A DNA stretch of 64,000 nt from Massilia norwichensis (lineage in GTDB: Bacteria; Pseudomonadota; Gammaproteobacteria; Burkholderiales; Burkholderiaceae_D): positions 1-64,000 of the forward strand of contig NZ_JANUGX010000023.1 of NCBI RefSeq assembly GCF_024753245.1, read 5' to 3'. Within the stretch, counting starts at the first letter, position 1. Each line of letters opens with the position of its first letter. A program made the translations under genes and the position numbers. The notes beneath the pieces were generated by a model that saw only the letters and a list, made by a program, of their open reading frames with translations, was not told where the DNA came from and searched no databases. Positions 16,758 through 25,422 of the stretch are shown piece after piece.

Positions 16758-18518
16758 ATGATTCGTTCTGCGTTACTGCTGGCCATGCTGGCTGCCGTTC
16801 CTTTCGCCCACGCCGCCCCCGACCTGGTCACCGTGTCGGAGCGTTCGGGCTTCACGGCCACCGGCCGCTACGACGAAGTCATCAAGCTGTGCAGTGCTTT
16901 CCAGCAGGCCTATCCGAAGCAGGTGAAATGCTTCCAGTTCGGCACCACGCCGGAAGGGCGGCCGATGATGGCGCTGGCCGTCACCCGTACCGGCGCCTTC
17001 ACCGCCGAAGCCGCGCGTAAAAAGAATCTGCCGGTGACCCTGATCCAGGGCGGCATCCACGCCGGCGAGATCGACGGCAAGGACGCCGGCTTCCTGGCCC
17101 TGCGCGAGATGCTGGAAAACCGCATCGCCCAAGGTGCGCTCGACAAGCAGGTGCTGATCTTCGTGCCGGTGTTTAACGTCGATGGCCACGAGCGCTTCGC
17201 CAAGTGGAACCGCCCGAACCAGCGCGGTCCGGTCGAGATGGGCTGGCGCACCACCGCCCAGAACTTCAATCTGAACCGCGACTATGTCAAAGCCGACGCG
17301 CCCGAGATGCAGGCGATGCTGAACCTGGTGAACGCCTGGGATCCGCTGACCTATGTCGACCTGCACGTGACCGACGGCGCCATGTTCCAGCATGACGTCT
17401 CGATCCAGGTCGAGCCGGTGTACTCGGGCGACCCGGAATTCCGCAAGGCCGGCCTGGCGCTGCGCAGCAATGTCATCCAGGACATCACGAAGGAAGGCTC
17501 CTCGCCGCAGTCCTATTACATGTCCTTCAAGGAAACCGACGATCCGCAATCCGGGTTCGTCGACAGCGTGTCCGATCCGCGCTTCTCGACCGGCTACTTC
17601 CAGCTGCGCAACCGCATGGCGATGCTGGTCGAGACCCATTCGTGGAAGGATTATCCGACCCGCGTGCGCATCACCCACAATTCCATCGTCTCGGTGCTGA
17701 ACCAGGTGGCCGCGCACGGCAAGGAATGGCAGCAGGCGGCTGCCGCGGCCGACGCGCGCGCATTGCGCCTTGCCGGCCAGCCGGTGGCGCTGACCTACAA
17801 GACCACCGATAAAACGACGATGGTCGACTTCAACGGCTATGCCTACACCCGCACGATGTCCGACGTGTCCGGCATGCTGATGACGCACTACGACGAGAGC
17901 AAGCCGCAGGTCTGGCACGTGCCGCTGCGCGACGAGGTGGTCGAAGACCTGCGGGTGAAGGCGCCCGGTGCCGGCTACGTGGTGCCGGCCGCGTTCGCGC
18001 AAATGGTGGCCGCCAAGCTGACCCAGCACGGCATCGGCTTCCGTAAGCTGGACAAGGCGGTGGCGAACGCGCCGGTCGAAACCTTCCGTGCCGACAAGGC
18101 GACGTTCTCGTCGAATTCCTTCGAATCGCACCAGCGCCTGACGGTGCAAGGTACCTGGAAACAGGAGCCGCGCGCACTCGCCAAGGGCGCGCTGTTCGTG
18201 CCCATCGCCCAGCCCAAGGCGCGCCTGGTGATGGCGATGCTGGAACCGCAGGCGCCGGATTCGCTGCTGGCCTGGGGCGCGTTCAACAACGCCTTCGAGC
18301 GCAAGGAATACATGGAAGAGTACGTGGCCGAAGACGTCGCGCGCGAGCAGATGGCCAAGGATCCGGCGCTGGCCGCGGAATTCCGCCGCAAGGTCGAGAC
18401 CGATGCGGCCTTCGCCAAGAACCCGCATGCGCGCCTGGAGTTCTTCGCGCGCCGCCATGCGTCCTGGGACGAGCGCCTGAACCTGTATCCGGTGATGCGG
18501 ACCGATAGCGCGCTGTAA
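16758..18518 (+). CDS. M14 family zinc carboxypeptidase, secreted
   Basis: A 586-residue metallopeptidase with a signal peptide (about 1-20, FAHA-AP). The zinc ligands of the M14 fold are seen as HAGE (His101, Glu104) and the later His of YVDLHVTDG (near 205). NLNRDYVK carries the substrate-binding Asn-Arg, and VETHSW holds the general-base Glu. The C-terminal 250 residues form an additional domain shared with the other M14 protein at 60801 (pattern WGxFNxxxExKEYxxxYVxED). The promoter has TATAAT at 16714-16719, and GGAG at 16747-16750 precedes ATG 16758. It probably trims peptides in the periplasm. Confidence 0.88.
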   Translation: MIRSALLLAMLAAVPFAHAAPDLVTVSERSGFTATGRYDEVIKLCSAFQQAYPKQVKCFQFGTTPEGRPMMALAVTRTGAFTAEAARKKNLPVTLIQGGIHAGEIDGKDAGFLALREMLENRIAQGALDKQVLIFVPVFNVDGHERFAKWNRPNQRGPVEMGWRTTAQNFNLNRDYVKADAPEMQAMLNLVNAWDPLTYVDLHVTDGAMFQHDVSIQVEPVYSGDPEFRKAGLALRSNVIQDITKEGSSPQSYYMSFKETDDPQSGFVDSVSDPRFSTGYFQLRNRMAMLVETHSWKDYPTRVRITHNSIVSVLNQVAAHGKEWQQAAAAADARALRLAGQPVALTYKTTDKTTMVDFNGYAYTRTMSDVSGMLMTHYDESKPQVWHVPLRDEVVEDLRVKAPGAGYVVPAAFAQMVAAKLTQHGIGFRKLDKAVANAPVETFRADKATFSSNSFESHQRLTVQGTWKQEPRALAKGALFVPIAQPKARLVMAMLEPQAPDSLLAWGAFNNAFERKEYMEEYVAEDVAREQMAKDPALAAEFRRKVETDAAFAKNPHARLEFFARRHASWDERLNLYPVMRTDSAL

Positions 18519-18652
18519 GAAAGCAACGCGCGGACTGATCCCGCGCAAAGGCGGTCGATTTCGCTGCAACGGCTGACCGCGCGGCTGCTCTGACTTTGTA
18601 TGGAAGAGCATAGCCGACAAAGTAGGGATGGGCGGACAGCGGGGCGGCGGTC

Positions 18653-19525
18653 ATGAACCCGCTGGCCAGCTGCGCCATCGTCTGCCGCCGCCAGCCGCCC
18701 GAGCAGGTCGAGCGCCTGCTGGCCAGCATCACGACCGGCCGGCCGGGGCTGCTGGTCTACCTGATCGAGCAGGGCCCGCTCGAGACGCTGCGCGCCCTGG
18801 CCGCGCGCTTCGGCGCGCATTACCGCCACCAGCGCGAAAATCCCGGCCACGCGCGCACCCACAACCTGGCGCTGCGCGAGGCCATCGCCGCCGGCAGCGT
18901 CTATCACTTCATCCTCGACCCCGCCATCCAGATCCCGCTCGACGGCATCGGCAAGCTGCTGGCGTGGATGGAACAGCACCCCGACGTCGGCCTGCTGGCG
19001 CCGCGCGTGCATTATCCGGACGGCCGCCTGCAGCCGCTGTGCAGGCTGCTGCCGCATCCGCTGGAACTGCTGGTGCGGCGCTTCTTTCCGCTGCTGCACC
19101 GATCCAGCGGCCGGCTGGCGCGCTATGAGCTGCATGGCAGCGGCTATACCCGTGTGATGGACGTGCCGGCGCTGTCCGGCTGTTTTCTGCTGATGCGGGT
19201 CGAGACCGTGCAGCGCGCCGGCCTGTTCGACGAGCGCTTCTTTCACTATTTCGAGGATGTCGATCTGTCGCGGCGGGTCGGCCGCATCGCGCGCACGGTG
19301 TTCGTGCCGCATGTGGCGGTGGTGCACGACGGTGGCAGGGGTTCGTACCGCGACTGGCGGACGCTGGGACAGCGCCTGGTGTCGGGCGCGCGCTACTTCA
19401 ACAAATGGGGCTGGCTGCGCGACCCCGAACGCGCCCGGGTGAATGCCCGGGCGCTAAGGGCAGCGGATCAGCAGTTCTGCAGCGGACGGCGGGCGTACCA
19501 GCCGAAGGCCAGGATCAGCAGGTAG
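18653..19525 (+). CDS. Glycosyltransferase family 2
   Basis: A 290-residue GT-A fold protein of the rhamnosyltransferase-like type: an N-terminal nucleotide-sugar-binding Rossmann half (CAIVCRRQPPEQ), FILDPAIQIP in the position of the DxD region, GLLAPRVHYPDGRLQ, and SGCFLLMRVETVQRAGLFDERFFHYFEDVDLSRR. No membrane segments are seen. The classic DxD is replaced by DPAI, so metal binding may differ. There is no surrounding polysaccharide cluster. The last 58 nt overlap the convergent sugar transporter gene, so the C-terminus is encoded antisense to it. The start has only a weak ribosome-binding site. Confidence 0.8.
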   Translation: MNPLASCAIVCRRQPPEQVERLLASITTGRPGLLVYLIEQGPLETLRALAARFGAHYRHQRENPGHARTHNLALREAIAAGSVYHFILDPAIQIPLDGIGKLLAWMEQHPDVGLLAPRVHYPDGRLQPLCRLLPHPLELLVRRFFPLLHRSSGRLARYELHGSGYTRVMDVPALSGCFLLMRVETVQRAGLFDERFFHYFEDVDLSRRVGRIARTVFVPHVAVVHDGGRGSYRDWRTLGQRLVSGARYFNKWGWLRDPERARVNARALRAADQQFCSGRRAYQPKARISR

Positions 19526-20751
19526 CAGATGGCCGGCACGATCAGCGCCATGCGCAGGCTGGACATGTCGGCCGCGAAACCGGTGATCAGCGGCACGATG
19601 GCGCCGCCGACGATGGCCATGCAGATCACGCCCGAACCTTCGGCGGCGCGCTCGCCCAGGCCTTCCGAGGCCAGCGTGAAGATGGTCGGGAACATGATCG
19701 AATTGACCAGGCCGATGGCCAGCAGCGACCAGCCGGACACGGCGCCGGTGCTGTTGGCGGACACCAGCAGCAGCAGGGCGGCCAGGCCGCCAGCCGTGGC
19801 CAGCACCTTGCCCGGTGAGCAGATGCGCAGCACAAAAGCGCCCACGAAGCGGCCGACCATCGCGCCGCCCCAGTACAGTCCGATATGCTCGCCGGCCGCT
19901 TTCATTTCCAGGCCCAGCACGTCGACCTGCATCAGGTAGTTGGTGATCAGCGAGCCGACCGCCACCTCGGCGCCGACGTACAGGAAGATGCACAGTGCGC
20001 CGAAGGCAAAGCGTGGGCGCTGCAGCAGGTTGAAGGCTTTGAAGATGTTGCCTTGCGGGCTAGTGTGCTCGACCAGTTTCTTGCGGTTGATCCAGACCAT
20101 CACGGCGACGATGGCCAGTGCGATCGCCAGCCCGATGTAGGTGTGGACCACGACCTGGCTTTCTGCCGCGCGGTAGGCGGCCAGCTGTACCGCGTCCAGC
20201 GTGGCCTGGTCCACCTGGGCCAGCGAACCCAGGATCAGGATCGCGCCGACGTAGGGGAAGACGGTGGTGCCGAGCGAGTTGAAGGCCTGGGCGAAGGTCA
20301 GGCGGCTGCTGGCCGTCTGCGGCGCACCCAGCATCGAGATCAGCGGATTGGCCACCACCTGCACGATGGTGATGCCGGCCGCCAGCACGAACAGGGCCAG
20401 CAGGAAGGCGCCGAACAGGCTCGACGATGCAGCCGGGATGAACAGCAGGCAGCCGGCGGTCATGGTCAGCAGGCCGACCACGGCGGTGCGCATGTAGCCG
20501 ATACGGCGCACGATGGCGGCCGCCGGCAGCGAGACGATGAAATAGGCGGCAAAGAAGGCCGACTGCACCAGCATGGCCTGGGCATAGCTGAGCGTGAAGA
20601 GTTCCTTCAGCTTGGGGATGATGACGTCGTTCAGGCTGGTGATGCCGCCGAAGATGAAGAACAGGGCGAACACGAAGACGCGCAGGCTGGCGACGTTGTG
20701 ATTCACAGGGGCGTCGCTTTGCGCAGCGCCGGCAGGATGGCCGATTTGCAT
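19468..20751 (-). CDS. Sugar MFS transporter, FucP/GluP type
   Basis: A 427-residue, 12-helix major facilitator of the fucose/glucose/galactose:H+ symporter group in the inner membrane. Typical are FIFGGITSLNDVIIPKLK in helix 1, the QSAFFAAYFIVSLPA segment of helix 2, RRIGYMRT in the 2-3 loop, QVVANPLISMLG in helix 4 and AQAFNSLGT in helix 5. These resemble FucP. Which sugar it carries cannot be told; no sugar-catabolic genes are adjacent. The start shares a 167-nt intergenic region with the divergent HAD hydrolase gene, where an inverted repeat is present. Confidence 0.9.
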   Translation of the reverse strand: MQIGHPAGAAQSDAPVNHNVASLRVFVFALFFIFGGITSLNDVIIPKLKELFTLSYAQAMLVQSAFFAAYFIVSLPAAAIVRRIGYMRTAVVGLLTMTAGCLLFIPAASSSLFGAFLLALFVLAAGITIVQVVANPLISMLGAPQTASSRLTFAQAFNSLGTTVFPYVGAILILGSLAQVDQATLDAVQLAAYRAAESQVVVHTYIGLAIALAIVAVMVWINRKKLVEHTSPQGNIFKAFNLLQRPRFAFGALCIFLYVGAEVAVGSLITNYLMQVDVLGLEMKAAGEHIGLYWGGAMVGRFVGAFVLRICSPGKVLATAGGLAALLLLVSANSTGAVSGWSLLAIGLVNSIMFPTIFTLASEGLGERAAEGSGVICMAIVGGAIVPLITGFAADMSSLRMALIVPAICYLLILAFGWYARRPLQNC

Positions 20752-20810
20752 AAGAATAATCCAGGGTGGGTTGATGCGGCAGGTAGGAATATTACATGGC
20801 TTTGGCTTGA

Positions 20811-20843
20811 AAACATGCGTAGAGGTATGAAAGCGACATGTTT
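20811..20843. promoter_or_regulatory. Inverted repeat in divergent promoter region
   Basis: AAACATG (20811-20817) and CATGTTT (20837-20843) are separated by 19 nt between the sugar transporter (-) and the HAD gene (+). A TATAAA hexamer follows at 20850-20855. It may be an operator for the transporter. Confidence 0.35.
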
Positions 20844-20918
20844 CATTGGTATAAATGCCGTACTAGTCTGATCGCCCGACCACCGGGAACGCCATCCCAG
20901 CCACAGCGCCCATCCTTG

Positions 20919-21551
20919 ATGAACACATTCGACCGCCACCCCGTCAAAGCTATCCTGTTCGACGTCTACGGCACGCTCGCCGAGATCGGCGACAAGCGCG
21001 CCCCGTTCCGCCGGCTGTTGCAGATCGGCGCCCGCCAGGGCCGCCAGCCCGGCAGCGACGACGCGCGTACCTTGATGGCGCAGCCGCTCGGCTTGCAGGA
21101 TGCGGCGGCGCTGTTGGGCATCCGCCTGAGCGAGGCCGAGCACGCGCAGCTCGCTGCCGATTTAAATGCCGAGATCGCCTCCATCGCGCCCTTCGCGGAC
21201 ACGCTGCCGACGCTGCAGGCCTTGCACGGCCGCGGCTACAAACTGGGTCTGTGTTCGAATCTGGCGCTGGACTACGCGGCGCCGATCATGGCCGCGCTGC
21301 CGCTCGCGCTGGATGCCTATACCTGGAGTTTCGAGGCGGCGGCGATCAAGCCGGATCCCGCGATCTATGCGCAGGCATGCCGACAGCTGGGCTGTGCGCC
21401 CGCTGAGGTGCTGATGGTCGGCGACACGGTCGACGCCGATGTCGAAGGGCCGCGTGGGTTCGGGATGCAGGCGCTGTTATTGGACCGCAAGGGACGCTCG
21501 CGCAGGGAGGATGCCTTGTCTTCCCTGTTCGCGCTGTGCGATCTGCTGTAG
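20919..21551 (+). CDS. HAD-like hydrolase (haloacid dehalogenase type)
   Basis: A 210-residue HAD superfamily protein: motif I FDVYGTL with nucleophile Asp15, motif II SNLA (near 105), the motif III Lys in IKPDP (near 135), and motif IV VGDTVDADVEG (near 158). The residue two after the nucleophile is Tyr, as in 2-haloacid dehalogenases, and not the Asp usual in phosphatases. The substrate is unknown. ATG 20919 is chosen because a TATAAA box lies at 20850 and because homology begins here; no strong Shine-Dalgarno is visible. It ends 6 nt before the convergent phosphatase gene. Confidence 0.85.
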   Translation: MNTFDRHPVKAILFDVYGTLAEIGDKRAPFRRLLQIGARQGRQPGSDDARTLMAQPLGLQDAAALLGIRLSEAEHAQLAADLNAEIASIAPFADTLPTLQALHGRGYKLGLCSNLALDYAAPIMAALPLALDAYTWSFEAAAIKPDPAIYAQACRQLGCAPAEVLMVGDTVDADVEGPRGFGMQALLLDRKGRSRREDALSSLFALCDLL

Positions 21552-21557
21552 CGGCCT

Positions 21558-22052
21558 TTAGGGCGTTCCCAGCAAGATTGTCCTGATCTTGCCGTCCGCC
21601 CCCGGCAGCAACTGGTACAGCCGGTCGAACTCATCGTCCGCAATATCGGTGCCCGGCGCGCCGCCGAACAGCGTCACCAGCTCCGGCAGCGTATTCGAAT
21701 GCCCGACCACCACTACCGCGCCGCTCAGCTTGCGTACCTGTTCGACCAGCGCGCGAGGCGCCAGCGGATCGTAAAGCTGCACCGTCAAACCGGTCTGCTG
21801 GGCCAGCGGCGCCGCCGTCTGCCGGGTGCGCGCCGTCCTGGTGCTGAAGATGGCCGTGATGCCGGCGCGGTGCAGGATCGCGGCGACGTGGCGCGCGCGC
21901 TCATGCCCGCGCGGCGTCAGGTCCGGATCCTGGCCGGCCAGCTTTTCGCCGTGACGCACCAGAAAGATGGCGGAAGGTTCCGCCGCCGCCAGGCCCGGCA
22001 GCAGGGAGACGGCGGCCAGTGCGGCGCACAGCAGTCGGCGGAACGTGCTCAT
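21558..22052 (-). CDS. Histidine phosphatase family protein, exported
   Basis: A 164-residue phosphoglycerate-mutase-fold phosphatase of the SixA-like small type. A signal peptide (about 1-24) suggests a periplasmic location. The catalytic phospho-His is in LVRHGEK (His34), and the second His is in VVGHSNTLPE (His118); Arg residues in TRTARTRQTA complete the phosphate pocket. Substrate unknown. It is the last gene of the minus-strand run folM-like - folB - ttcA - this gene, starting 12 nt after the ttcA stop. Confidence 0.85.
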   Translation of the reverse strand: MSTFRRLLCAALAAVSLLPGLAAAEPSAIFLVRHGEKLAGQDPDLTPRGHERARHVAAILHRAGITAIFSTRTARTRQTAAPLAQQTGLTVQLYDPLAPRALVEQVRKLSGAVVVVGHSNTLPELVTLFGGAPGTDIADDEFDRLYQLLPGADGKIRTILLGTP

Positions 22053-22064
22053 CGGATGCTTCCT

Positions 22065-22976
22065 TTAGAGAGGCTGCAGCGGAATGGTGCCCGGCAGGGT
22101 CGACGGCGTCGAGCACGGTTCTTCGTCGAAGGCGATGTCGCCGTTCGGGTTGGCGATGCCGTCCGTTTTCAGGTCGACGAAGCCGAACATGTCGCGGTCC
22201 ATCAGGTGCGACGGCACCACCGTGGAGAGCGACGAGAAGATGTTCTCGACGCGGCCCGGGTGCTTCTTTTCCCAGTCGCGCAGCATGGCCTTGATCTGCT
22301 TGCGCTGCAGGTTTTCCTGGGAGCCGCACAGGTCGCAAGGGATGATCGGGAAACCCTTCACTTCGGCATAGCGCTCGGTGTCGGCTTCCTTCACATAAGC
22401 CAGCGGACGGATCACCATGTGCTTGCCGTCGTCCGAGACCAGCTTGGCCGGCATGCCCTTGATCTTCGCGCCGAAGAACATGTTCAGGAAGAAGGTCTCG
22501 AGGATGTCGTCGCGGTGGTGGCCGAGGGCGATCTTGTTGCAGCCCAGCTCGTCCGCCACGCGGTACAGGATGCCGCGCCGCAGGCGCGAGCACAGCGAGC
22601 AGGTCGTTTTGCCTTCCGGGATCAGGCGCTTGACGATGCTGTAGGTGTCCTGGTTCTCGATGTGGTACGGCACGCCCAGCTTGTCCAGGTAGGCCGGCAG
22701 CACCTCGGCCGGGAAGTTGGGCTGCTTCTGGTCGAGGTTGACGGCCACCAGTTCGAACTTGATCGGCGCGCGCTCGCGCAGGGTCATCAGGATGTCGAGC
22801 AGGGCATAGCTGTCCTTGCCGCCGGACAGGCAGACCATCACCTTGTCGCCATCCTCGATCATGTTGAAATCGCCGATCGCCTGGCCGACCAGGCGGCACA
22901 GGCGCTTGTGCAGCTTGTTGTTCTCGTATGCGACTTTCTCGGCCTGTTTGTCAGCCACTTCTAAAACTTCACTCAT
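22065..22976 (-). CDS. ttcA: tRNA 2-thiocytidine(32) synthetase
   Basis: ATP-dependent thiolation of cytidine 32 in certain tRNA anticodon loops, using a [4Fe-4S] cluster. The 303-residue protein has the PP-loop SGGKDS (51-56), the Cys pair CSLC (126/129) and a further CDLC (214/217) supplying cluster ligands and catalytic Cys, plus GHHRDD. ATG 22976 overlaps the folB stop by 4 nt (ATGA), so translation is coupled. The open frame extends upstream, but homology starts at this Met. Confidence 0.96.
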   Translation of the reverse strand: MSEVLEVADKQAEKVAYENNKLHKRLCRLVGQAIGDFNMIEDGDKVMVCLSGGKDSYALLDILMTLRERAPIKFELVAVNLDQKQPNFPAEVLPAYLDKLGVPYHIENQDTYSIVKRLIPEGKTTCSLCSRLRRGILYRVADELGCNKIALGHHRDDILETFFLNMFFGAKIKGMPAKLVSDDGKHMVIRPLAYVKEADTERYAEVKGFPIIPCDLCGSQENLQRKQIKAMLRDWEKKHPGRVENIFSSLSTVVPSHLMDRDMFGFVDLKTDGIANPNGDIAFDEEPCSTPSTLPGTIPLQPL

Positions 22977-23371
22977 GCTTGATCCTTGATCTGGAATACT
23001 TCGACGCCGACGCCTTCGCAGTCGGGGTACACGTCCGGTTTCATCGTCGACACGCTGGCGGCGCGCACGCGCGGGTGGGCCAGCATGGCTTTCACGACGT
23101 CGTCGCACAGGGTTTCCTGCAGGTGCACATGGCCCTGGGCGATGCGCTTGGCGATGGTTTCGCGCATGAAGTCGTAGTCGACCACTTCGTGCAGCTGGTC
23201 GTCCTTCGGGGTCGACATCGCCAGCGGGACGAACAGCTCGACATTGATCAGGACGCGTTGCTCGCCCTTCTTCTCGAAGTCGTGCACGCCGATGTTGATC
23301 ATGACTTCGTAATTGCGCAGGAACAGCCGGCGGCAATCGCGCAGCTGCGGGTGGGACAGGGCGGACAACAT
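22973..23371 (-). CDS. folB: Dihydroneopterin aldolase
   Basis: Converts 7,8-dihydroneopterin to 6-hydroxymethyl-7,8-dihydropterin and glycolaldehyde in folate synthesis. It has 132 residues, slightly longer than E. coli FolB. The N-terminal strand LFLRNYEVMINIGVHDFEK carries the family pattern, followed by VVDYDFM and the C-terminal KPDVYPDCEGVGVEVF. It overlaps ttcA by 4 nt and follows the pteridine reductase-like gene by 9 nt, so the operon joins pterin metabolism and tRNA thiolation. Confidence 0.93.
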   Translation of the reverse strand: MLSALSHPQLRDCRRLFLRNYEVMINIGVHDFEKKGEQRVLINVELFVPLAMSTPKDDQLHEVVDYDFMRETIAKRIAQGHVHLQETLCDDVVKAMLAHPRVRAASVSTMKPDVYPDCEGVGVEVFQIKDQA

Positions 23372-23380
23372 AGAAACCTT

Positions 23381-24178
23381 TTATTTAGTTAAAAACATCA
23401 CGTCGCGCTCGAGCGGCACCAGGTGCTGGCCGCCGTCGACGAGCAGGGTGGTGCCGGTCAGGGCGCGTGCATTCGCCGCATAGCAGACGGCCTCGACGAT
23501 GTCCTGCGGGGTGGACGAGCGCCCCAGCGGCGTGACGGTATGGGCCTGCTGGAAGCCGTCTTCGGTCTGGTCGCCGGACACCATCGTGATGCCGGGTGCG
23601 ACGCCGACCACGCGCAGCTTCGGCGCCAGGGCCTGGGCCAGCAGCGTCGTCGCCGTGTGCAGTGCCGATTTGGACAGCGTGTACGACAAAAAATCCGGGT
23701 TGAGATTGTACAGTTTCTGGTCGAGCAGGTTGACCACCACGGCCTGGCCGCCTTCCGCGACCTGCGCATGCAGGGCCGAGGCCAGCAGCAGCGGCGCGGT
23801 CACGTTGCACTGCATGTGGGCCGCCAGCAGGGCCGGCGAAAAGGCGGCCGGCTTGTCGTATTCGAACAACGAAGCGTTGTTGACGATGCAATCCAGGGCA
23901 CCGAGCAGATGCACGACCTGGCGCGGCAGGGTACGCACGGCGTGTTCGTTCGTCAGGTCGGCCTGCAGCGCCACGGCGCGCCGGCCGAGTTCCCGGATCG
24001 CGTGCACGACTTCCATCGCCTCGGCTTCCGAGGCGCGGTAGTGGACGGCGATGTCCCAGCCGGCTTTTGCCATGCCGAGGGCGATTTCGCGGCCGATGCG
24101 GCGCCCGGCGCCGGTCACCAGCGCCACGCGGGCGCGCCCGGCGTGCGGGGGGAGGTCCTTGGAAGCGGTGTCTGTCAT
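23381..24178 (-). CDS. folM: Pteridine reductase / dihydromonapterin reductase-like SDR
   Basis: A 265-residue short-chain dehydrogenase that probably uses NADPH: TGAGRRIGR (22-30) has the Arg pair typical of the PTR1/FolM branch. The catalytic Tyr166-x3-Lys170 is present. The usual Ser is replaced by Asp153, exactly 13 residues before the Tyr, as in trypanosomatid pteridine reductase (Asp181/Tyr194/Lys198). NNAS (100-103) and the C-terminal LVDGGQ are conserved. Together with the adjacent folB this points to reduction of dihydropterins. The gene symbol is by analogy with E. coli FolM and not proven. Confidence 0.8.
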   Translation of the reverse strand: MTDTASKDLPPHAGRARVALVTGAGRRIGREIALGMAKAGWDIAVHYRASEAEAMEVVHAIRELGRRAVALQADLTNEHAVRTLPRQVVHLLGALDCIVNNASLFEYDKPAAFSPALLAAHMQCNVTAPLLLASALHAQVAEGGQAVVVNLLDQKLYNLNPDFLSYTLSKSALHTATTLLAQALAPKLRVVGVAPGITMVSGDQTEDGFQQAHTVTPLGRSSTPQDIVEAVCYAANARALTGTTLLVDGGQHLVPLERDVMFLTK

Positions 24179-24208
24179 GTTCTGCCTGATATGTCCTACA
24201 ATGGCCGG

Positions 24209-25357
24209 ATGTCCCTACCCGCACCGAATAGCGACGCGCTGGCCGCGTCCCAGGCTTTGCAGCGCCTGATTGCTGCCGAGATCGCCGAACAAGGCGGCGC
24301 CATCCCGTTTTCGCGTTTCATGGAACTCGCGCTGTACGCGCCCAACCTGGGTTATTACAGCGGCGGTGCGGCCAAGCTGGGCAGGGACGGCGACTTTACC
24401 ACCGCGCCCGAGATCAGCCCGCTGTTCGGCGCCACGCTGGCGCGGGCAAGCGCCGCTATTATGGCCCAAAGTGGCCCCAACATTATCGAATTCGGCGCCG
24501 GCACCGGCAAGCTGGCACGCGACGTGCTGAGCGCGCTGGATGAACTCGGCGTCAGGGTCGACAGCTATACCATCATCGAACTGTCGGGCGAACTGCGCGC
24601 GCGCCAGCAGGAGGCACTGAAGGATTTCCCCCAGGTGCGCTGGCTGAACGGTTTCCCGGACGCTTTTCACGGCGTGGTGCTGGCCAACGAGGTGCTGGAT
24701 GCCATGCCGGTCGAGCTGGTCATGAAGGAGGGCGATAGCTGGAGCCGCCAGTACGTCACGGTGCAGGCAGGCGCGTTTACCCTGATTCCGGGCCAGGCCG
24801 ATGCCACCCTGCTGGAGCAGATCGCGCGCCAGATCCCGGATCACGACAAGCTGCAGGACGGCTACCTGACCGAGATCCACCCGGTGGCCTGCGGCTTCAT
24901 GCGTTCGCTGGCGCAGATGTTCGAGAACGGGAAGGGCGCCGCGCTGCTGTTCGACTACGGCTTCCCGGCCCACGAATACTATTTCGACGAGCGCACCGGC
25001 GGCACCCTGATGTGCCACTACCGCCACCACGCGCACCCGGACCCCTTTTATCTGCCCGGCCTGCAGGACATCACCGCCCACGTCGACTTCACCGCCATGG
25101 CGCTGGCCGCGCAGGATGCCGGCCTGGATGTGCTCGGCTACATGAACCAGGCTTCCTTCCTGCTGGCGGCCGGAATCGGCGAACTGCTGCTGCGCACCGA
25201 CCCCGAAGATGCGCTGCGCTACCTGCCGCAATCAAAGGCAGTGCAGAAACTGGTATCGCCGGCCGAGATGGGGGAACTCTTCAAGGTCCTGCTGGTCGGG
25301 AAAGATGTGGCGCTTGACCCTGCAATTGTGCGTGCGGACCGTAGCCACCGGCTTTAA
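24209..25357 (+). CDS. MidA family (DUF185) SAM-dependent methyltransferase
   Basis: A 382-residue class I methyltransferase homologous to the mitochondrial complex I assembly factor NDUFAF7/MidA, which methylates an Arg of a complex I subunit. Visible are the PF02636-type FSRFMELALYAPNLGYY (near 33-50), FTTAPEISPLFG, the SAM loop EFGAGTGKLA (near 98), NEVLDAMPVEL and LLFDYGFPAHEYY. The bacterial substrate is not established. ATG 24209 lies 6 nt after a TACAAT hexamer (24197-24202); an in-frame ATG at 24191 would overlap that promoter element. It is divergent from the pteridine reductase gene. Confidence 0.88.
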   Translation: MSLPAPNSDALAASQALQRLIAAEIAEQGGAIPFSRFMELALYAPNLGYYSGGAAKLGRDGDFTTAPEISPLFGATLARASAAIMAQSGPNIIEFGAGTGKLARDVLSALDELGVRVDSYTIIELSGELRARQQEALKDFPQVRWLNGFPDAFHGVVLANEVLDAMPVELVMKEGDSWSRQYVTVQAGAFTLIPGQADATLLEQIARQIPDHDKLQDGYLTEIHPVACGFMRSLAQMFENGKGAALLFDYGFPAHEYYFDERTGGTLMCHYRHHAHPDPFYLPGLQDITAHVDFTAMALAAQDAGLDVLGYMNQASFLLAAGIGELLLRTDPEDALRYLPQSKAVQKLVSPAEMGELFKVLLVGKDVALDPAIVRADRSHRL

Positions 25358-25422
25358 AATCTGACAACTTGCGCGCCGGATATAAACCCGGCTATGCTGT
25401 ACCGTCACTATGCTCCGACTTT

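Noticed and set aside
23423..24208. Plus-strand frame upstream of the MidA start, giving a 644-residue protein
   Set aside because: It is antisense to the pteridine reductase gene; MidA homology and a -10 box place the start at 24209.
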